A stretch of 64,000 nt of DNA from Chlamydiales bacterium (GTDB taxonomy: Bacteria; Chlamydiota; Chlamydiia; Chlamydiales; JAJFMA01): NCBI GenBank assembly GCA_030679955.1, contig JAUXSF010000039.1:62001-126000 (forward strand), read 5' to 3'. The notes beneath the pieces are model-generated. The model was not told where the DNA came from. It saw nothing but the letters and a program-made list of their open reading frames with translations, and did no database searches. The position numbers were made by a program, and so were the translations under genes. Shown one piece after another: positions 1 through 8,361 of this stretch (its first letter is position 1; each line of letters begins with the position of its first letter).

Positions 1-6
1 TTGATC

Positions 7-204
7 TTACAGATCATCTTCTTCCCGATCTTCAACTTCTTCCGGGCTGATCGCCTCTTGCTCCTCGTAGTACTGGTCGTCTTGGTTGTCACCTCTAGCA
101 TCGGCAGGGGTGATGAAAGGTTTTTTTAAATGATCGCTCGGGCCTTTTTTCTCATCCTCATCAAAGTCAAGAGGGGTAGGTTCATCCACATCTTTTCTGC
201 TCAT
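7..204 (-). CDS. Small acidic hypothetical protein (65 aa)
   Basis: A 65-residue, strongly charged protein made mostly of Asp, Glu, Lys and Pro, with no hydrophobic segment. It is probably soluble and largely disordered. The start is supported by a clear AGGAGG ribosome-binding site a few bases before the ATG, so it is likely a real gene despite its size. It lies just downstream of the TetR-type regulator on the same strand, about 40 bases away, and the two could be co-transcribed. I recognise no family and assign no function. Confidence 0.6.
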   Translation of the reverse strand: MSRKDVDEPTPLDFDEDEKKGPSDHLKKPFITPADARGDNQDDQYYEEQEAISPEEVEDREEDDL

Positions 205-247
205 AAAGCCTCCTGGTGTTCTAGCTTATTGCTAGCATATGGCTTTT

Positions 248-880
248 TTATTGGCGAGGCTCGATCAGAGTATTAATCAAAAGCTCTGCCAGCCATTTTT
301 CGTAAGTGGCAGGCGCCCAGGCTTTTTCGATAACAAACATACGATACATATCGCGACCGGTGAATGCCCAAAGAATATCTCGTGCCTTGGTTGGACTAAT
401 ACCCTTAGCCAGAGACTTTTCTGCCACCATCATCCTAATTGTCTCTTCCTGGCGTTGATAACGTCGCTGCTCCCGCTCGTTCTCCAAATCTTTAAATTCG
501 GGGGCCAATACATCGGCTCCTCGGAAGACATTCATTTGTGTCCTTTCCGCATCGTATATTTGTCGGGCGATCTTTGCGGCAATCTTTAGGCGGTTTTCAG
601 GCGAATTATCAGGATTAACCTCTTTAACCAATGCTTCGCGTTGATCAGTGGGAAGCGCTTCATCCATCAACGTGTGCAAAACACCGCGCTTGGACTGAAA
701 GAGCGAGTATATTGTAGCTGCCGAAACCTCAGCAACTTGAGCGATCTTCTCAACCGTCACCAGCTCAAAGCCTTCCTCTTGGAAGAGCTTTTTGGCCGCA
801 GATAGAATGCGACCTTTAGTTAGAGAAGCCTGAGCGTTTCTAGTCTCAGAATTGTATGTGCGTTTTGGGGGCTTTTTCAA
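248..880 (-). CDS. TetR/AcrR-family transcriptional regulator
   Basis: A 210-residue DNA-binding repressor of usual TetR length. Residues about 20-65 form the N-terminal TetR helix-turn-helix: a helix with ILSAAKKLFQEEG, then TVEKIAQVAEVSAATIYSLF as the HTH, then the SKRGVLHTL helix. The remaining helical C-terminal region would bind a ligand and dimerise. A basic Lys/Arg-rich tail precedes the HTH. No transporter or enzyme gene stands divergent next to it, so the target cannot be read from context; the small acidic gene downstream may be in the same unit. Family assignment is firm; ligand and targets are unknown. Confidence 0.9.
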   Translation of the reverse strand: MKKPPKRTYNSETRNAQASLTKGRILSAAKKLFQEEGFELVTVEKIAQVAEVSAATIYSLFQSKRGVLHTLMDEALPTDQREALVKEVNPDNSPENRLKIAAKIARQIYDAERTQMNVFRGADVLAPEFKDLENEREQRRYQRQEETIRMMVAEKSLAKGISPTKARDILWAFTGRDMYRMFVIEKAWAPATYEKWLAELLINTLIEPRQ

Positions 881-980
881 ATAAAAAACCTTGGCATTAG
901 CGATATTGCTTATAGAACACTATACCCAATTCGTTAGTAAAAAAGAACTTTTTACATTGTTAAGAAGTAGGCCAGGGAGG

Positions 981-1103
981 GAATTCAACGCAAAGGCGCA
1001 AAGGCGCAAAGGCGCAGAGGTGTCAAGAAGATTTCACATACATCTATCTAAAATTCAGGTATTTAAGTGTTTTTTCTTTGCTTCTTGGCGCCTCTGCGCC
1101 TTT
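981..1103. repeat. CGCAAAGG tandem/inverted dispersed repeat
   Basis: The 306-base gap between the TetR gene and the SnoaL-like gene holds GAATTCAACG followed by just over three tandem copies of the 8-mer GCAAAGGC and then GCAGAGG (981-1020). The inverted counterpart GGCGCCTCTGCGCCTTT is at 1087-1103, so transcripts could fold into a hairpin. Related CGCAAAG-type units occur near 22.02, 22.33, 25.76 and 38.94 kb. I see no gene in the gap. Confidence 0.7.
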
Positions 1104-1186
1104 ACCGTATTGGCTACGGTTAAGATAAATCACCCTCTTCTTTTAGAATTCTCCTTTCATTAACCAACTAGTCAAGGAGAAGTAGA

Positions 1187-1702
1187 ATGAAAAAGACACT
1201 AAAATCAATGTTATTTAGTTCCATAATGGCATTAGGACAAGCTCAAGCTAGTATAGCTGGAACTTCTTTGGAGGCTACAGATCAAAATATCAAGCTTGTG
1301 CAGAGACTTTTAGCCTACGGAGATGAACAGGTTGTCGCTCACCACGAAGAGTTTTTTTGCGACAAAGTGATTATACACTGCAACAGAGCTCCACAGGGTG
1401 AGGAAATTGACGTGTCAGTCGTCAAAAAATATGATATGGATCGCGTAGCGGCTCTTTTAGCTCAGAATTATGAGATCTTGGATGCCTTCGCTTTTGAAGA
1501 TAAGATCGTTCTCTTTATGCGCGTTCATGCAACGCATGTTGGTGAATTTGAGGGAGTTGAGGCTACCAACAAGTATTGCAATGTCTCTATGTTGTTTATG
1601 TATCGTTTTCGCGACGGAAAAATCTGTGAAGTTTGGAGCAGTTGGGACAAACTAGAGATACTAAAGCAGCTGGGTGATGTTCATGTTACCCCCAAGTCAT
1701 AG
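1187..1702 (+). CDS. Exported SnoaL/NTF2-like protein
   Basis: A 171-residue protein with an N-terminal signal peptide (two Lys, then a hydrophobic stretch to about residue 25 ending near ASIAG). The rest is one SnoaL/NTF2-like alpha+beta barrel domain, with beta strands around residues 95-115 and 130-150 and the conserved final element EVWSSWDKLEIL. The AAGGAGA ribosome site fits this start. It sits 11 bases upstream of the LuxR-type gene, whose N-terminal half is clearly homologous, so the pair looks like a tandem duplication. SnoaL-like domains bind small hydrophobic ligands or catalyse cyclisations; no catalytic role can be assigned here. Export to the periplasm is inferred. Confidence 0.75.
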   Translation: MKKTLKSMLFSSIMALGQAQASIAGTSLEATDQNIKLVQRLLAYGDEQVVAHHEEFFCDKVIIHCNRAPQGEEIDVSVVKKYDMDRVAALLAQNYEILDAFAFEDKIVLFMRVHATHVGEFEGVEATNKYCNVSMLFMYRFRDGKICEVWSSWDKLEILKQLGDVHVTPKS

Positions 1703-1713
1703 GGACATAAACA

Positions 1714-2400
1714 ATGAGTAAAAAAGTTCAGGAAGCGAACATACGTCTAATACGCGATTTATTTGAAGGGATGCTTGATCCTGCAGAGATCAAGCGTTGG
1801 GATCGTTTCTATGAGCCGATGATTCGTCTTCATGGACCTGCAAGCGGGTCATGTCTTGAGCATGACCTCGCTTCTGCCAAAGAATTTAATTTGCGTCTAG
1901 CTGAGGTTTTTAGTAAAGGCAAGCTAGAGGTCCTGGAAATGTTTGCCAACGAAGACAAAGTAGTCATTTGTTGGAGGATGCATGCCATACAAAAGATTGG
2001 CGATAAAACAGTAGTGATTGGAGGTAACTCGATCTATCGATTACATCAAGGCAAAATAGTCGAGGTATGGCAGGCGTGGGATAGACTGGGCATGCTGGAA
2101 CAGTTGGGTGAGATCCGCGTTTGCTCTAGGCTTGTCGATTTACAAAGCAACTATGACACATTGAAAAAGCTGGGAATGGAAAAATATTTGCAGCAGGCGG
2201 CTAACCTAACTTTGCGTGAACGTCAATGTCTTCAGTGTCTTTTGAAGGGCAAAACAGCTAAAGAAACCGCAACCTTGCTAAAGCTATCCTTTCGAACAGT
2301 GGAGTACTACTTGGAGAATATCAAAGGCAAGCTAGACTGCTCCAACAAGCGCGACCTTTTTGCCACAGCTCAAATCTTGCACCAACTAGATTTAATCTAA
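1714..2400 (+). CDS. SnoaL-like sensor fused to LuxR-type HTH
   Basis: A 228-residue transcription factor. Residues about 1-140 form a SnoaL/NTF2-like domain paralogous to the preceding exported protein (shared NI.L...L start and EVW..WD.L..L.QLG end). Residues about 160-225 are a LuxR/FixJ helix-turn-helix with LTLRERQCLQCLLKGKTAKE and the recognition helix region LSFRTVEYYLENIKGKL. The domain order suggests a ligand-sensing module controlling DNA binding. There is no receiver domain and no histidine kinase nearby, so it is not a two-component regulator. It is probably co-transcribed with the exported SnoaL gene 11 bases upstream. Ligand and targets are unknown. Confidence 0.85.
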   Translation: MSKKVQEANIRLIRDLFEGMLDPAEIKRWDRFYEPMIRLHGPASGSCLEHDLASAKEFNLRLAEVFSKGKLEVLEMFANEDKVVICWRMHAIQKIGDKTVVIGGNSIYRLHQGKIVEVWQAWDRLGMLEQLGEIRVCSRLVDLQSNYDTLKKLGMEKYLQQAANLTLRERQCLQCLLKGKTAKETATLLKLSFRTVEYYLENIKGKLDCSNKRDLFATAQILHQLDLI

Positions 2401-2421
2401 TTTTTTTACTAAGTTACTGAA

Positions 2422-3066
2422 TTACGGTGCTGCGTGAGTGAATGTTCTCTCAATCTGAGTTTGCAGTAACTGGCGAAGCGGAGTATTCGCTTTCTCTGGG
2501 GAACCGACATCGAAAGGCGGTTTGGGATCATATTCGATTGTTAGTTGAATCGACTGTGCTACCTGCGCTCCAGCAATCTTTGCGGCGAGAGTCAGCGCCA
2601 TGTCAATCCCTGCCGAAACGCCCGCTCCGGTCATTATCTTGCCATCTTCTACCACGCGCTCATGGGTCGGAATAGCTCCATATTCTTTTAGATGGTCAAG
2701 GACAGCCCAATGTGTCGTTGCTTTGACCCCTTTCAAAATACCCGCTTCTCCCAAAATTAAGCTTCCAGTGCATACAGAGGTTGTCCAAGTAGTCGTTGCA
2801 TGGATAGCCCGTACCCATTCTATGGCTTCGGGCCAATCATACAGTGGGTGACAGCTTTTTGCTCCCGGAACAACCAAGACATCCGCTTGAGAGATATCGC
2901 TCAACGAGTATTCAGCGTTTAGGATTATTCCCGAATTAGTTCTATAACCCCCTGCTCGTACAGCGACCCGCACGATTTCGGTGTCGGGTAGACGCCAAAG
3001 TACTTCATGAGGCCCTACAGCATCTAGGGCTGTCATACCGTCATAGATCAAAATGGCGATTTTCAT
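2422..3066 (-). CDS. DJ-1/PfpI-family protein, isonitrile hydratase-like
   Basis: A 214-residue single-domain class I glutamine-amidotransferase-like protein of the DJ-1/PfpI superfamily. The nucleophile elbow is at residues 97-101 (SVCTG), with Cys99 as the predicted nucleophile followed by Thr100. Asp15 (TALDAVGP) and the ATTHW segment around His119 match the layout of isonitrile hydratase-like members rather than chaperone DJ-1. It is a soluble cytoplasmic enzyme. It is convergent with the SnoaL-LuxR gene. The ribosome site GAGG lies 4 bases before the ATG. The exact substrate is not determined by sequence; an N-terminal domain of a GATase1-like regulator is excluded because no HTH follows. 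Confidence 0.85.
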   Translation of the reverse strand: MKIAILIYDGMTALDAVGPHEVLWRLPDTEIVRVAVRAGGYRTNSGIILNAEYSLSDISQADVLVVPGAKSCHPLYDWPEAIEWVRAIHATTTWTTSVCTGSLILGEAGILKGVKATTHWAVLDHLKEYGAIPTHERVVEDGKIMTGAGVSAGIDMALTLAAKIAGAQVAQSIQLTIEYDPKPPFDVGSPEKANTPLRQLLQTQIERTFTHAAP

Positions 3067-3236
3067 AGTACCTCACATGTCGATTCTCTATTCAATCGAT
3101 AAGCCGTTTTGGCAAATGTTTCAAGATGTAAAGCGAAAATAGAAAGAATCCTTTCTGCCTATTAAGATTAGAGGAGCATTAAAGACTGGAAAATGTTAAT
3201 ATCTTGACATTTCACAACTCATCTTAGAGAAGTATC

Positions 3237-4016
3237 ATGAGCCATCTAGAAGAATCAATTATAACACAATCTGAGTGGTTACATTTCGTAAAAGCGAATG
3301 TATCTAACGACAATGGAGTTTTTAGGTTAGATAACTCGGACGTTATCTTAGAATGGTCCATGGCGGGTATACTGTCTGCGCAGTTAGCAACCTTTAAGAC
3401 TTTAACCGCCGAGTTGGCTAGTCAGTTATTGGCGCCCATTGAAACGCAATTTTTGCGGGCGCATCCGGAAGCCGCTTCTCAAGAACTATTTCTAAGGTCA
3501 TGTGCACCACTGTTGGAGCAAGGCGCCGAAGGGGTTGATTGGACGCAGGTAGAGAATACGATTGCCGGCACAATTAAGCAGTTCTATACGATGGATCTGT
3601 CAAAATTTGGCGCTGAGGTGATTAAGCCACTTCTCGATGACATCTATTTTATGATAGCGGCTAAAGAGGAGAGCTCTGGCCAACTTCTAGGATTTTTGAT
3701 GGCATCAATTACTCCAGCATTGCCAACTGGTAGTCTTAAGGTGATTAATCTTGTAGCACCGATAGAACATGCTTATCTGAATGGAGCCTTGTTAAGCGCG
3801 CTTTTCAAGATCATACCAGACTTACAGCGTCTGTTCACTTTTGCTCGACCCACTAACGAGGCTGACCTTAGAACTTTACAATTCTTGGGCTTTTCTCCAG
3901 ACGCGAATCCTATATCCGATCCTGTGCACAAGGTGAATCTAAGTTATTTGACTCAGCTCGAATATAAAGCGGCGGACGCAGACATCCTTCAAAAGCGTGC
4001 GCTTACCCTCAACTAG
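3237..4016 (+). CDS. Hypothetical protein, GNAT-acetyltransferase-like C-terminus
   Basis: A 259-residue soluble protein. The N-terminal 120 residues are helical and unrecognised. Residues about 140-225 resemble the core of a GNAT fold: a strand GQLLGFLMASI, a second strand LKVINLVAP, a helix, and the closing pattern with Asn/Ala then LQFLGF typical of the last helix and strand. The acetyl-CoA pyrophosphate-binding loop (Q/R-x-x-G-x-G/A) is not evident, so catalysis is uncertain. It stands alone between two minus-strand genes. Call is low to moderate confidence; it could be a degenerate acetyltransferase. Confidence 0.55.
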   Translation: MSHLEESIITQSEWLHFVKANVSNDNGVFRLDNSDVILEWSMAGILSAQLATFKTLTAELASQLLAPIETQFLRAHPEAASQELFLRSCAPLLEQGAEGVDWTQVENTIAGTIKQFYTMDLSKFGAEVIKPLLDDIYFMIAAKEESSGQLLGFLMASITPALPTGSLKVINLVAPIEHAYLNGALLSALFKIIPDLQRLFTFARPTNEADLRTLQFLGFSPDANPISDPVHKVNLSYLTQLEYKAADADILQKRALTLN

Positions 4017-4060
4017 GTTTGATTCCACACCCCACCCGCGCCAAACCTAGCGCGGTGGGG
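4013..4060. terminator. Convergent-gene hairpins, alternative pairing
   Basis: Two overlapping stems are possible between the convergent genes. CTAGGTTTG (4013-4021) pairs perfectly with CAAACCTAG (4042-4050). CCCCACCCGCG (4030-4040) pairs with CGCGGTGGGG (4051-4060) with one bulge. They interleave, giving either a pseudoknot or two exclusive states. No U-tract follows, so intrinsic termination is not certain. Confidence 0.4.
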
Positions 4061-4072
4061 ACGACGAACGAG

Positions 4073-5479
4073 TTAATTCACCCGTTCAATTGCTGGTGGT
4101 TTCCAGGAGCCATCGAGCACAGCTTTCTTAGGCCAATACATTCTGAGCATAAGAACAAAGTCCCCTTTTGGTGCTGGCAACCAATTTGATTCACGGTCAC
4201 GGCCTGGTGTGATATTTTGTATGTAGAGGTCTACCGAACCGTCTTTATTGTCCTTCAAATTGTTCCGTACGCTCACCGTGTATCTATTTAACGGGTTAGC
4301 AACAAAAAAGTACTCCGGATTATACATGGTGATCGACCAAAATCCCTGAACAGGAGGAGCTTCCTCATCTTTGAACCGTATGACATAGTCATAAGATCCA
4401 TTAAGAGGTCGGCCATGACTATCCTTGGTAGCTAAAGGATAGATAGCATCTTGTGGTAGATTCGCTCCCAAGCCCACCGCCGATACCAATGCGCGATTAA
4501 GGTAGTCCGTGCCATACATACCTGTTTCGCTTGGATAGCGCCATCCATTAACATCTTTCGTGCCCTTCTCAAGATCACCCATGATTCTTTCTTGAGCTAG
4601 CTTAGGGACGTTTGTCAAGGCCTCACTAATGCTTGCATCTGGCTCGAAAGATTGACCAGGCACAAAGCCAATTTTAGCTAGTTTTTCAAGCAGAGGAGCA
4701 TCTGCTGCTGCTGCTGCTGGATTGTTCTTCATAAGCTCCGCTAGGCGCTTAAAATAAGCTACAGTACCTAGCTGGTTAACCTGTTCGCGAACTGGCGTTC
4801 TGGTGTCTACATTTGGATCCACAAGACCTGGTGGAGGTCTATAAAGTTTACCAAAGGAGCTCAGGGGAGTTAACGAATATTGATCTTGTATCCTATGTAC
4901 CGCCTCATAATCCTTGGGGGTGCCGGTGCTATAGGTGCGACCTAAGATCCAAACAATGTCTGTGGGTGACTTAAGTTCTTTAACGCCATTTGGTAAAGTC
5001 CCTTTCCATCCAGGACCTGTGATGGCGTAATTTCCCTCCTCAGTCCCTGTAGTGCGTGATCCTGGTGCGGCAAAGACATCCGTCCAAGCACTCAGCATAG
5101 GCATCAAGTAGTAACGGCCATCCTCATTAGGGACATGGAGGATTATCGGCTCTCTGCCTACATCTATCCAGGCGGAGGAATATAAAGTATCGGCATTGGG
5201 CGCCGTAACATCCCGAAAAGACGCATTAGGGTAAGTTCGAATGTTTGCAAATTGACCCATTGGAGCTTTCAACTCAGTAGGTTCTGCGACGTTGGTCATT
5301 ACTTGCCTGGTTAGGTCCATGGTAATCATAGGGTAGCCATAGATATAGCCTTCTACGGCAATAGCTTCTGCTTCATTAGGAGTAAGTTGTGGTGAGGGGG
5401 CAGCTGATATCATGAGCATTGCTGCTAGCGTGCTAGCCACCGTGGCAGACCAGAGCTTGGTAACGCAAAGAAGTCGCAT
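4073..5479 (-). CDS. Exported DUF1254/DUF1214 protein
   Basis: A 468-residue protein with a signal peptide (MRLLCVTKLW, then a hydrophobic Ala-rich stretch ending near SAAPS). Residues about 35-180 match DUF1254 (YIYGYPMITMDLTRQVMTN; NADTLYSSAWIDVG; RYYLMPMLSAWTDVF). Residues about 340-455 match DUF1214 (NGSYDYVIRF; GFWSITMYN; WLPAPKGDFVLMLRMYWPK). This two-domain arrangement is a common exported family of unknown biochemical function and the length is typical. It stands alone, convergent with the GNAT-like gene, with an SD-like GGAG before the ATG. The family name is firm; the function is not known. Confidence 0.9.
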   Translation of the reverse strand: MRLLCVTKLWSATVASTLAAMLMISAAPSPQLTPNEAEAIAVEGYIYGYPMITMDLTRQVMTNVAEPTELKAPMGQFANIRTYPNASFRDVTAPNADTLYSSAWIDVGREPIILHVPNEDGRYYLMPMLSAWTDVFAAPGSRTTGTEEGNYAITGPGWKGTLPNGVKELKSPTDIVWILGRTYSTGTPKDYEAVHRIQDQYSLTPLSSFGKLYRPPPGLVDPNVDTRTPVREQVNQLGTVAYFKRLAELMKNNPAAAAADAPLLEKLAKIGFVPGQSFEPDASISEALTNVPKLAQERIMGDLEKGTKDVNGWRYPSETGMYGTDYLNRALVSAVGLGANLPQDAIYPLATKDSHGRPLNGSYDYVIRFKDEEAPPVQGFWSITMYNPEYFFVANPLNRYTVSVRNNLKDNKDGSVDLYIQNITPGRDRESNWLPAPKGDFVLMLRMYWPKKAVLDGSWKPPAIERVN

Positions 5480-5651
5480 AGAGTCTCCTTGGTAGTTAAC
5501 TTAGGCAAACAAGAGGCTCGCTGAGGATAGTGATGCGGGGATGGACGAGGATCGTGGAGTGCGTAGCTTCACTGCCGCCCTTATTCTTATTCGTAACACA
5601 CGATCCTATTTTTTGTGTATCCAACACTATAATTTATTAACATAACAGTTT

Positions 5652-6785
5652 TTAGCGCCAGCCGTGCTTAAACCACATCATGTTCAGGGCTACACGCCAG
5701 TTAACTAGCCATGGGAAGGGGCTATTGTGCGCATTTCTTCTCACTGAGCCCGACTTGATGACATTAACAATCCTACCTAAACCTACTTCCTGAATTTTAT
5801 TAGCCAAACTTACCTTTGCGGGGATAATATCATCATGTGTGTGCTGTAAAACAATTTGAGGAATATTTAGGTCATCAAGATGTTTGCATGCAGCGATAAC
5901 ATCAAGGTCTGTGCCTGTTGCGTAAAGAATAGGAGTAACGACGCGTCCAATTAAAGCTCCTGCAATATCTCTTAGGCTGGCAAATGTACTATTGAAGATT
6001 GCTTGATAACGTATGCCGTTATCTATTCCGAACTTAAAGTCATGATGTAAAATGCCTTCGGCCATCATACCGCCACCAAGAGAAAAGCCCTGCATACAGA
6101 TCCGATTAGCCTTTACACCCTGTTCTAGGAACTGCAAGCCAGCTTCGTAACCAGCTCCTAATTGATATCTAGTGGGCCATCCGCCACTTTCTCCTACTGA
6201 AGGACCATTTATGATAAGAGTATTGAAACCCCTACTGTGATTTTCTCGCGCAATATCGGCCATAGAGGTTTCAAATGCCATTCCGTTACCTAGCGCATGA
6301 ATACTCCAAGCTTGGTTGCGAAGCGTTCCAGGCTTGGCGATAAGGGCGACGTTATAGCCCGTGCCCGATTTGTATATGTTTTTTGTCTGAACCTTAAAGC
6401 CGGCACTCGTTAGGACATCTGCTTGTAATCGACCGGCTCGTTGAAGATAGTTTCCTGGGGATAGCGATACCAGCGCAATGGGATAGGCTAGGTAGCCAAT
6501 AGTTGCCGAGCCAAACTTGCGGCAGGCTAAGGCCATTGCTGTCATAGCAAAGTAAAGGGGCAGTCCGGTACCGCCAGTGGCTAAGGTGTAGGCTCCAAAT
6601 AGGCTGCCGGCGAATACGACTTGATTGCCGATTCGGCAGGTTTTTTCGCGGAGCGTAGTATTAGAAGTAAAGGAGGCATCGCTAAACCATTTGGGGTCGT
6701 TTCGTGGGTCTAGTGATGCGGGGAGCCAGTTTGCAATAGAATCTGGTATCCAACTTTTTTCGTGTTTAATCGGCATAGCGCTCAT
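5652..6785 (-). CDS. Alpha/beta hydrolase, CHLPS/DUF818-like
   Basis: A 377-residue alpha/beta-hydrolase-like protein. The nucleophile elbow GFSLGG is near residue 235, an acidic residue is in HTHDDIIP, and a candidate catalytic His is in RNAHNS near the C-terminus. Two Gly/Ala-rich hydrophobic segments at about residues 55-105 suggest membrane association. The HALGNGMAFE segment after the first strand recalls the Chlamydia CHLPS 43-kDa (DUF818) family, which I infer but cannot verify. The start is supported by AGGGAG eight bases upstream. It is followed, across an AT-rich gap, by the DUF1254 gene on the same strand. Substrate unknown. Confidence 0.75.
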   Translation of the reverse strand: MSAMPIKHEKSWIPDSIANWLPASLDPRNDPKWFSDASFTSNTTLREKTCRIGNQVVFAGSLFGAYTLATGGTGLPLYFAMTAMALACRKFGSATIGYLAYPIALVSLSPGNYLQRAGRLQADVLTSAGFKVQTKNIYKSGTGYNVALIAKPGTLRNQAWSIHALGNGMAFETSMADIARENHSRGFNTLIINGPSVGESGGWPTRYQLGAGYEAGLQFLEQGVKANRICMQGFSLGGGMMAEGILHHDFKFGIDNGIRYQAIFNSTFASLRDIAGALIGRVVTPILYATGTDLDVIAACKHLDDLNIPQIVLQHTHDDIIPAKVSLANKIQEVGLGRIVNVIKSGSVRRNAHNSPFPWLVNWRVALNMMWFKHGWR

Positions 6786-6873
6786 TTTCTAATCTCCCTG
6801 AATGAACGTGTGCGATCCTATTCGACAAGCATCAAGGCGGTATTAAGAGCTAATTCATATTTATTATTTTGCG

Positions 6874-6900
6874 CTTGCTAAGCATTCGGTGCCTAGCAAG
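6874..6900 (-). terminator. Hairpin after AraC-type gene
   Basis: On the minus strand, CTTGCTAGGCA and TGCTTAGCAAG form an 11-bp stem with one G-U pair and a 5-nt loop just after the AraC-type stop codon, followed by an A/T-rich tail. It probably terminates that gene before the hydrolase gene. Confidence 0.5.
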
Positions 6901-6912
6901 CCAGATCATTTC

Positions 6913-7758
6913 CTAGGCTATGGGAATATAGATGTTGGTTGTCAGCTTGCTGTCGTCTTTATCCACATACTCTAAGTTAAAATGCTCACAGAATATCGGT
7001 CGTGTTTCGTCGAAGCTATCCTTGCTGTCGGGAAGCCATTTTATGAATATACGATCAAAGGTTTCTGAAAGAGTGCTGTGAGGGCCATGATGGATGAAAA
7101 TGGCGTATTTTCCTCCTTTTAACGACTGATGTCCAACTTCACCCTGCGGTTTTATTCCAGCCGGTGCTTGGATGCATGCATCGAAACGCAATCTATCTTC
7201 GCTAGTGATGTTAGGATCATCGTGAGAAATACTGAAGTAGCGCAGCTTGGATTTCTCCAAGTGTTTTTCGGCGATGAAGGTGAACATTGCGTCCCAAGCA
7301 TTTTGTGACGAAATCACATAGTCGCCAAATCTTCTGATAAACAGTAGGTCTAAGGGTGGAGTTTTTTCCATCTTATCGGGAGATATCATAGACAGTTCAT
7401 TTAGTTTTTTTGTCATGGCATTGACCTCTTGGTATAGTGTGCGGTAGTTTCTGGGTGAGCTGCCCATGCATTGTTTAAATGCTTTTGTGAACGACGAAGA
7501 GGTGTCAAAGCTGGTGTCTAACGCAATTTCTGTAATAGGCCTGCGGGTATACCGCAGCTTGCTTGCGGCCTTTTCTAGCCTTAACCGTTTCACATACTGA
7601 TACGCAGTTTCACCGACGACAGCCTGGAAAACTCGGTGAAAATGAAAAGGAGAATAGCAGGCAACCTTTGCGAGCTTTTCTACTGTCATATGATCATCAA
7701 GGTGATCTTCCAGGTATATTAAAACCTTCAAGATCTGTTTTACATGATGGCTGTCCAT
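6913..7758 (-). CDS. AraC-family regulator with GyrI-like domain
   Basis: A two-domain regulator of about 281 residues. The N-terminal part (about residues 5-105) is an AraC/XylS double HTH: KLAKVACYSPFHFHRVFQAV, then ITEIALDTSFDTSSSFTKAF and GSSPRNYR. The C-terminal part (about 130-280) is a GyrI-like/effector-binding domain (VISSQNAWDAMFTFI; GGKYAIFIHHGPHSTLSETF). This is the Rob/SbmC-type layout that senses hydrophobic or cationic compounds. I prefer the ATG at 7758 (GAGAG upstream) over the GTG at 7788. It is divergent from DoxX and the aldo/keto reductase, which are its most likely targets. Confidence 0.85.
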   Translation of the reverse strand: MDSHHVKQILKVLIYLEDHLDDHMTVEKLAKVACYSPFHFHRVFQAVVGETAYQYVKRLRLEKAASKLRYTRRPITEIALDTSFDTSSSFTKAFKQCMGSSPRNYRTLYQEVNAMTKKLNELSMISPDKMEKTPPLDLLFIRRFGDYVISSQNAWDAMFTFIAEKHLEKSKLRYFSISHDDPNITSEDRLRFDACIQAPAGIKPQGEVGHQSLKGGKYAIFIHHGPHSTLSETFDRIFIKWLPDSKDSFDETRPIFCEHFNLEYVDKDDSKLTTNIYIPIA

Positions 7759-7902
7759 ATTGATCACTCTCTCGTTATTTGCTGTCACTATACCACAGGT
7801 AGAACGATAAGAACTTTTCCGTTAGTGCGGAACACAGCGCAGTGGAACTTTTGCGTTAAAATTTCTTTAACCATATGATGAATCTCTGTTTTCAACAAAT
7901 TT

Positions 7903-8349
7903 ATGAACGTCAACCGGGAAAAAATAATGCAGTTTTTGAAACCTCGTCGCTTACCTTGCAGCATGTCCACTGGATTATTACTGCTTAGAGTTGTTGTGGG
8001 ACTGGCTTTTATGTTCCATGGCTATGGAAAGGTTCAGAATCTAATGGGTTGGATGGGCCCTGAATCTCCAGTCCCAGCTGTTTTTCAAGTTGCCGCTGGT
8101 TTATCAGAATTTTTAGGTGGCTTTCTATTGATATTGGGTCTTTTAACACCCATTGCAAGCTTTTTCATCGCGTGTACCATGGCTACAGCGGTCTTCATGC
8201 ACGTTACAGTTTTTAAAGATCCCTTCGTGAGTACTGGTGCCGGCTCCTACGAGCTAGCTAGCGTGTATTTCTGCGTGGCTTTGTTGGTGTTCTTGGCGGG
8301 TCCTGGATGCCTATCGTTAGATCGTTTTATTTTTGGCGAAAAAGATTAA
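7903..8349 (+). CDS. DoxX-family membrane protein
   Basis: A 148-residue integral membrane protein with four hydrophobic segments (about residues 23-42, 60-82, 84-104 and 117-135). The DoxX signature is visible: LLLRVVVGLAFMFHGYGKV at the first helix and AAGLSEFLGGFLLILGLLTP in the second. The family is linked to redox and electron-transport functions, but the biochemical role is unclear. Starts at 7903, 7927 or 7963 are all possible; none has a strong ribosome site. It lies 12 bases upstream of the aldo/keto reductase gene, giving a probable two-gene oxidoreductive operon divergent from the AraC-GyrI regulator. Confidence 0.85.
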   Translation: MNVNREKIMQFLKPRRLPCSMSTGLLLLRVVVGLAFMFHGYGKVQNLMGWMGPESPVPAVFQVAAGLSEFLGGFLLILGLLTPIASFFIACTMATAVFMHVTVFKDPFVSTGAGSYELASVYFCVALLVFLAGPGCLSLDRFIFGEKD

Positions 8350-8361
8350 TCGGAGAGCACT

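Noticed and set aside
981-1020. Tandem 8-mers considered as a CRISPR array
   Set aside because: The units are contiguous, 8 bases long and have no spacers; no cas genes are near.
891-1163. Plus-strand 90-codon frame over the CGCAAAG repeat
   Set aside because: It is generated by the repeat itself, has no ribosome site, and its product shows no coding character.
7788-7970. Minus-strand frame overlapping the DoxX start
   Set aside because: It lies in the divergent promoter region and antisense to a recognisable DoxX N-terminus.
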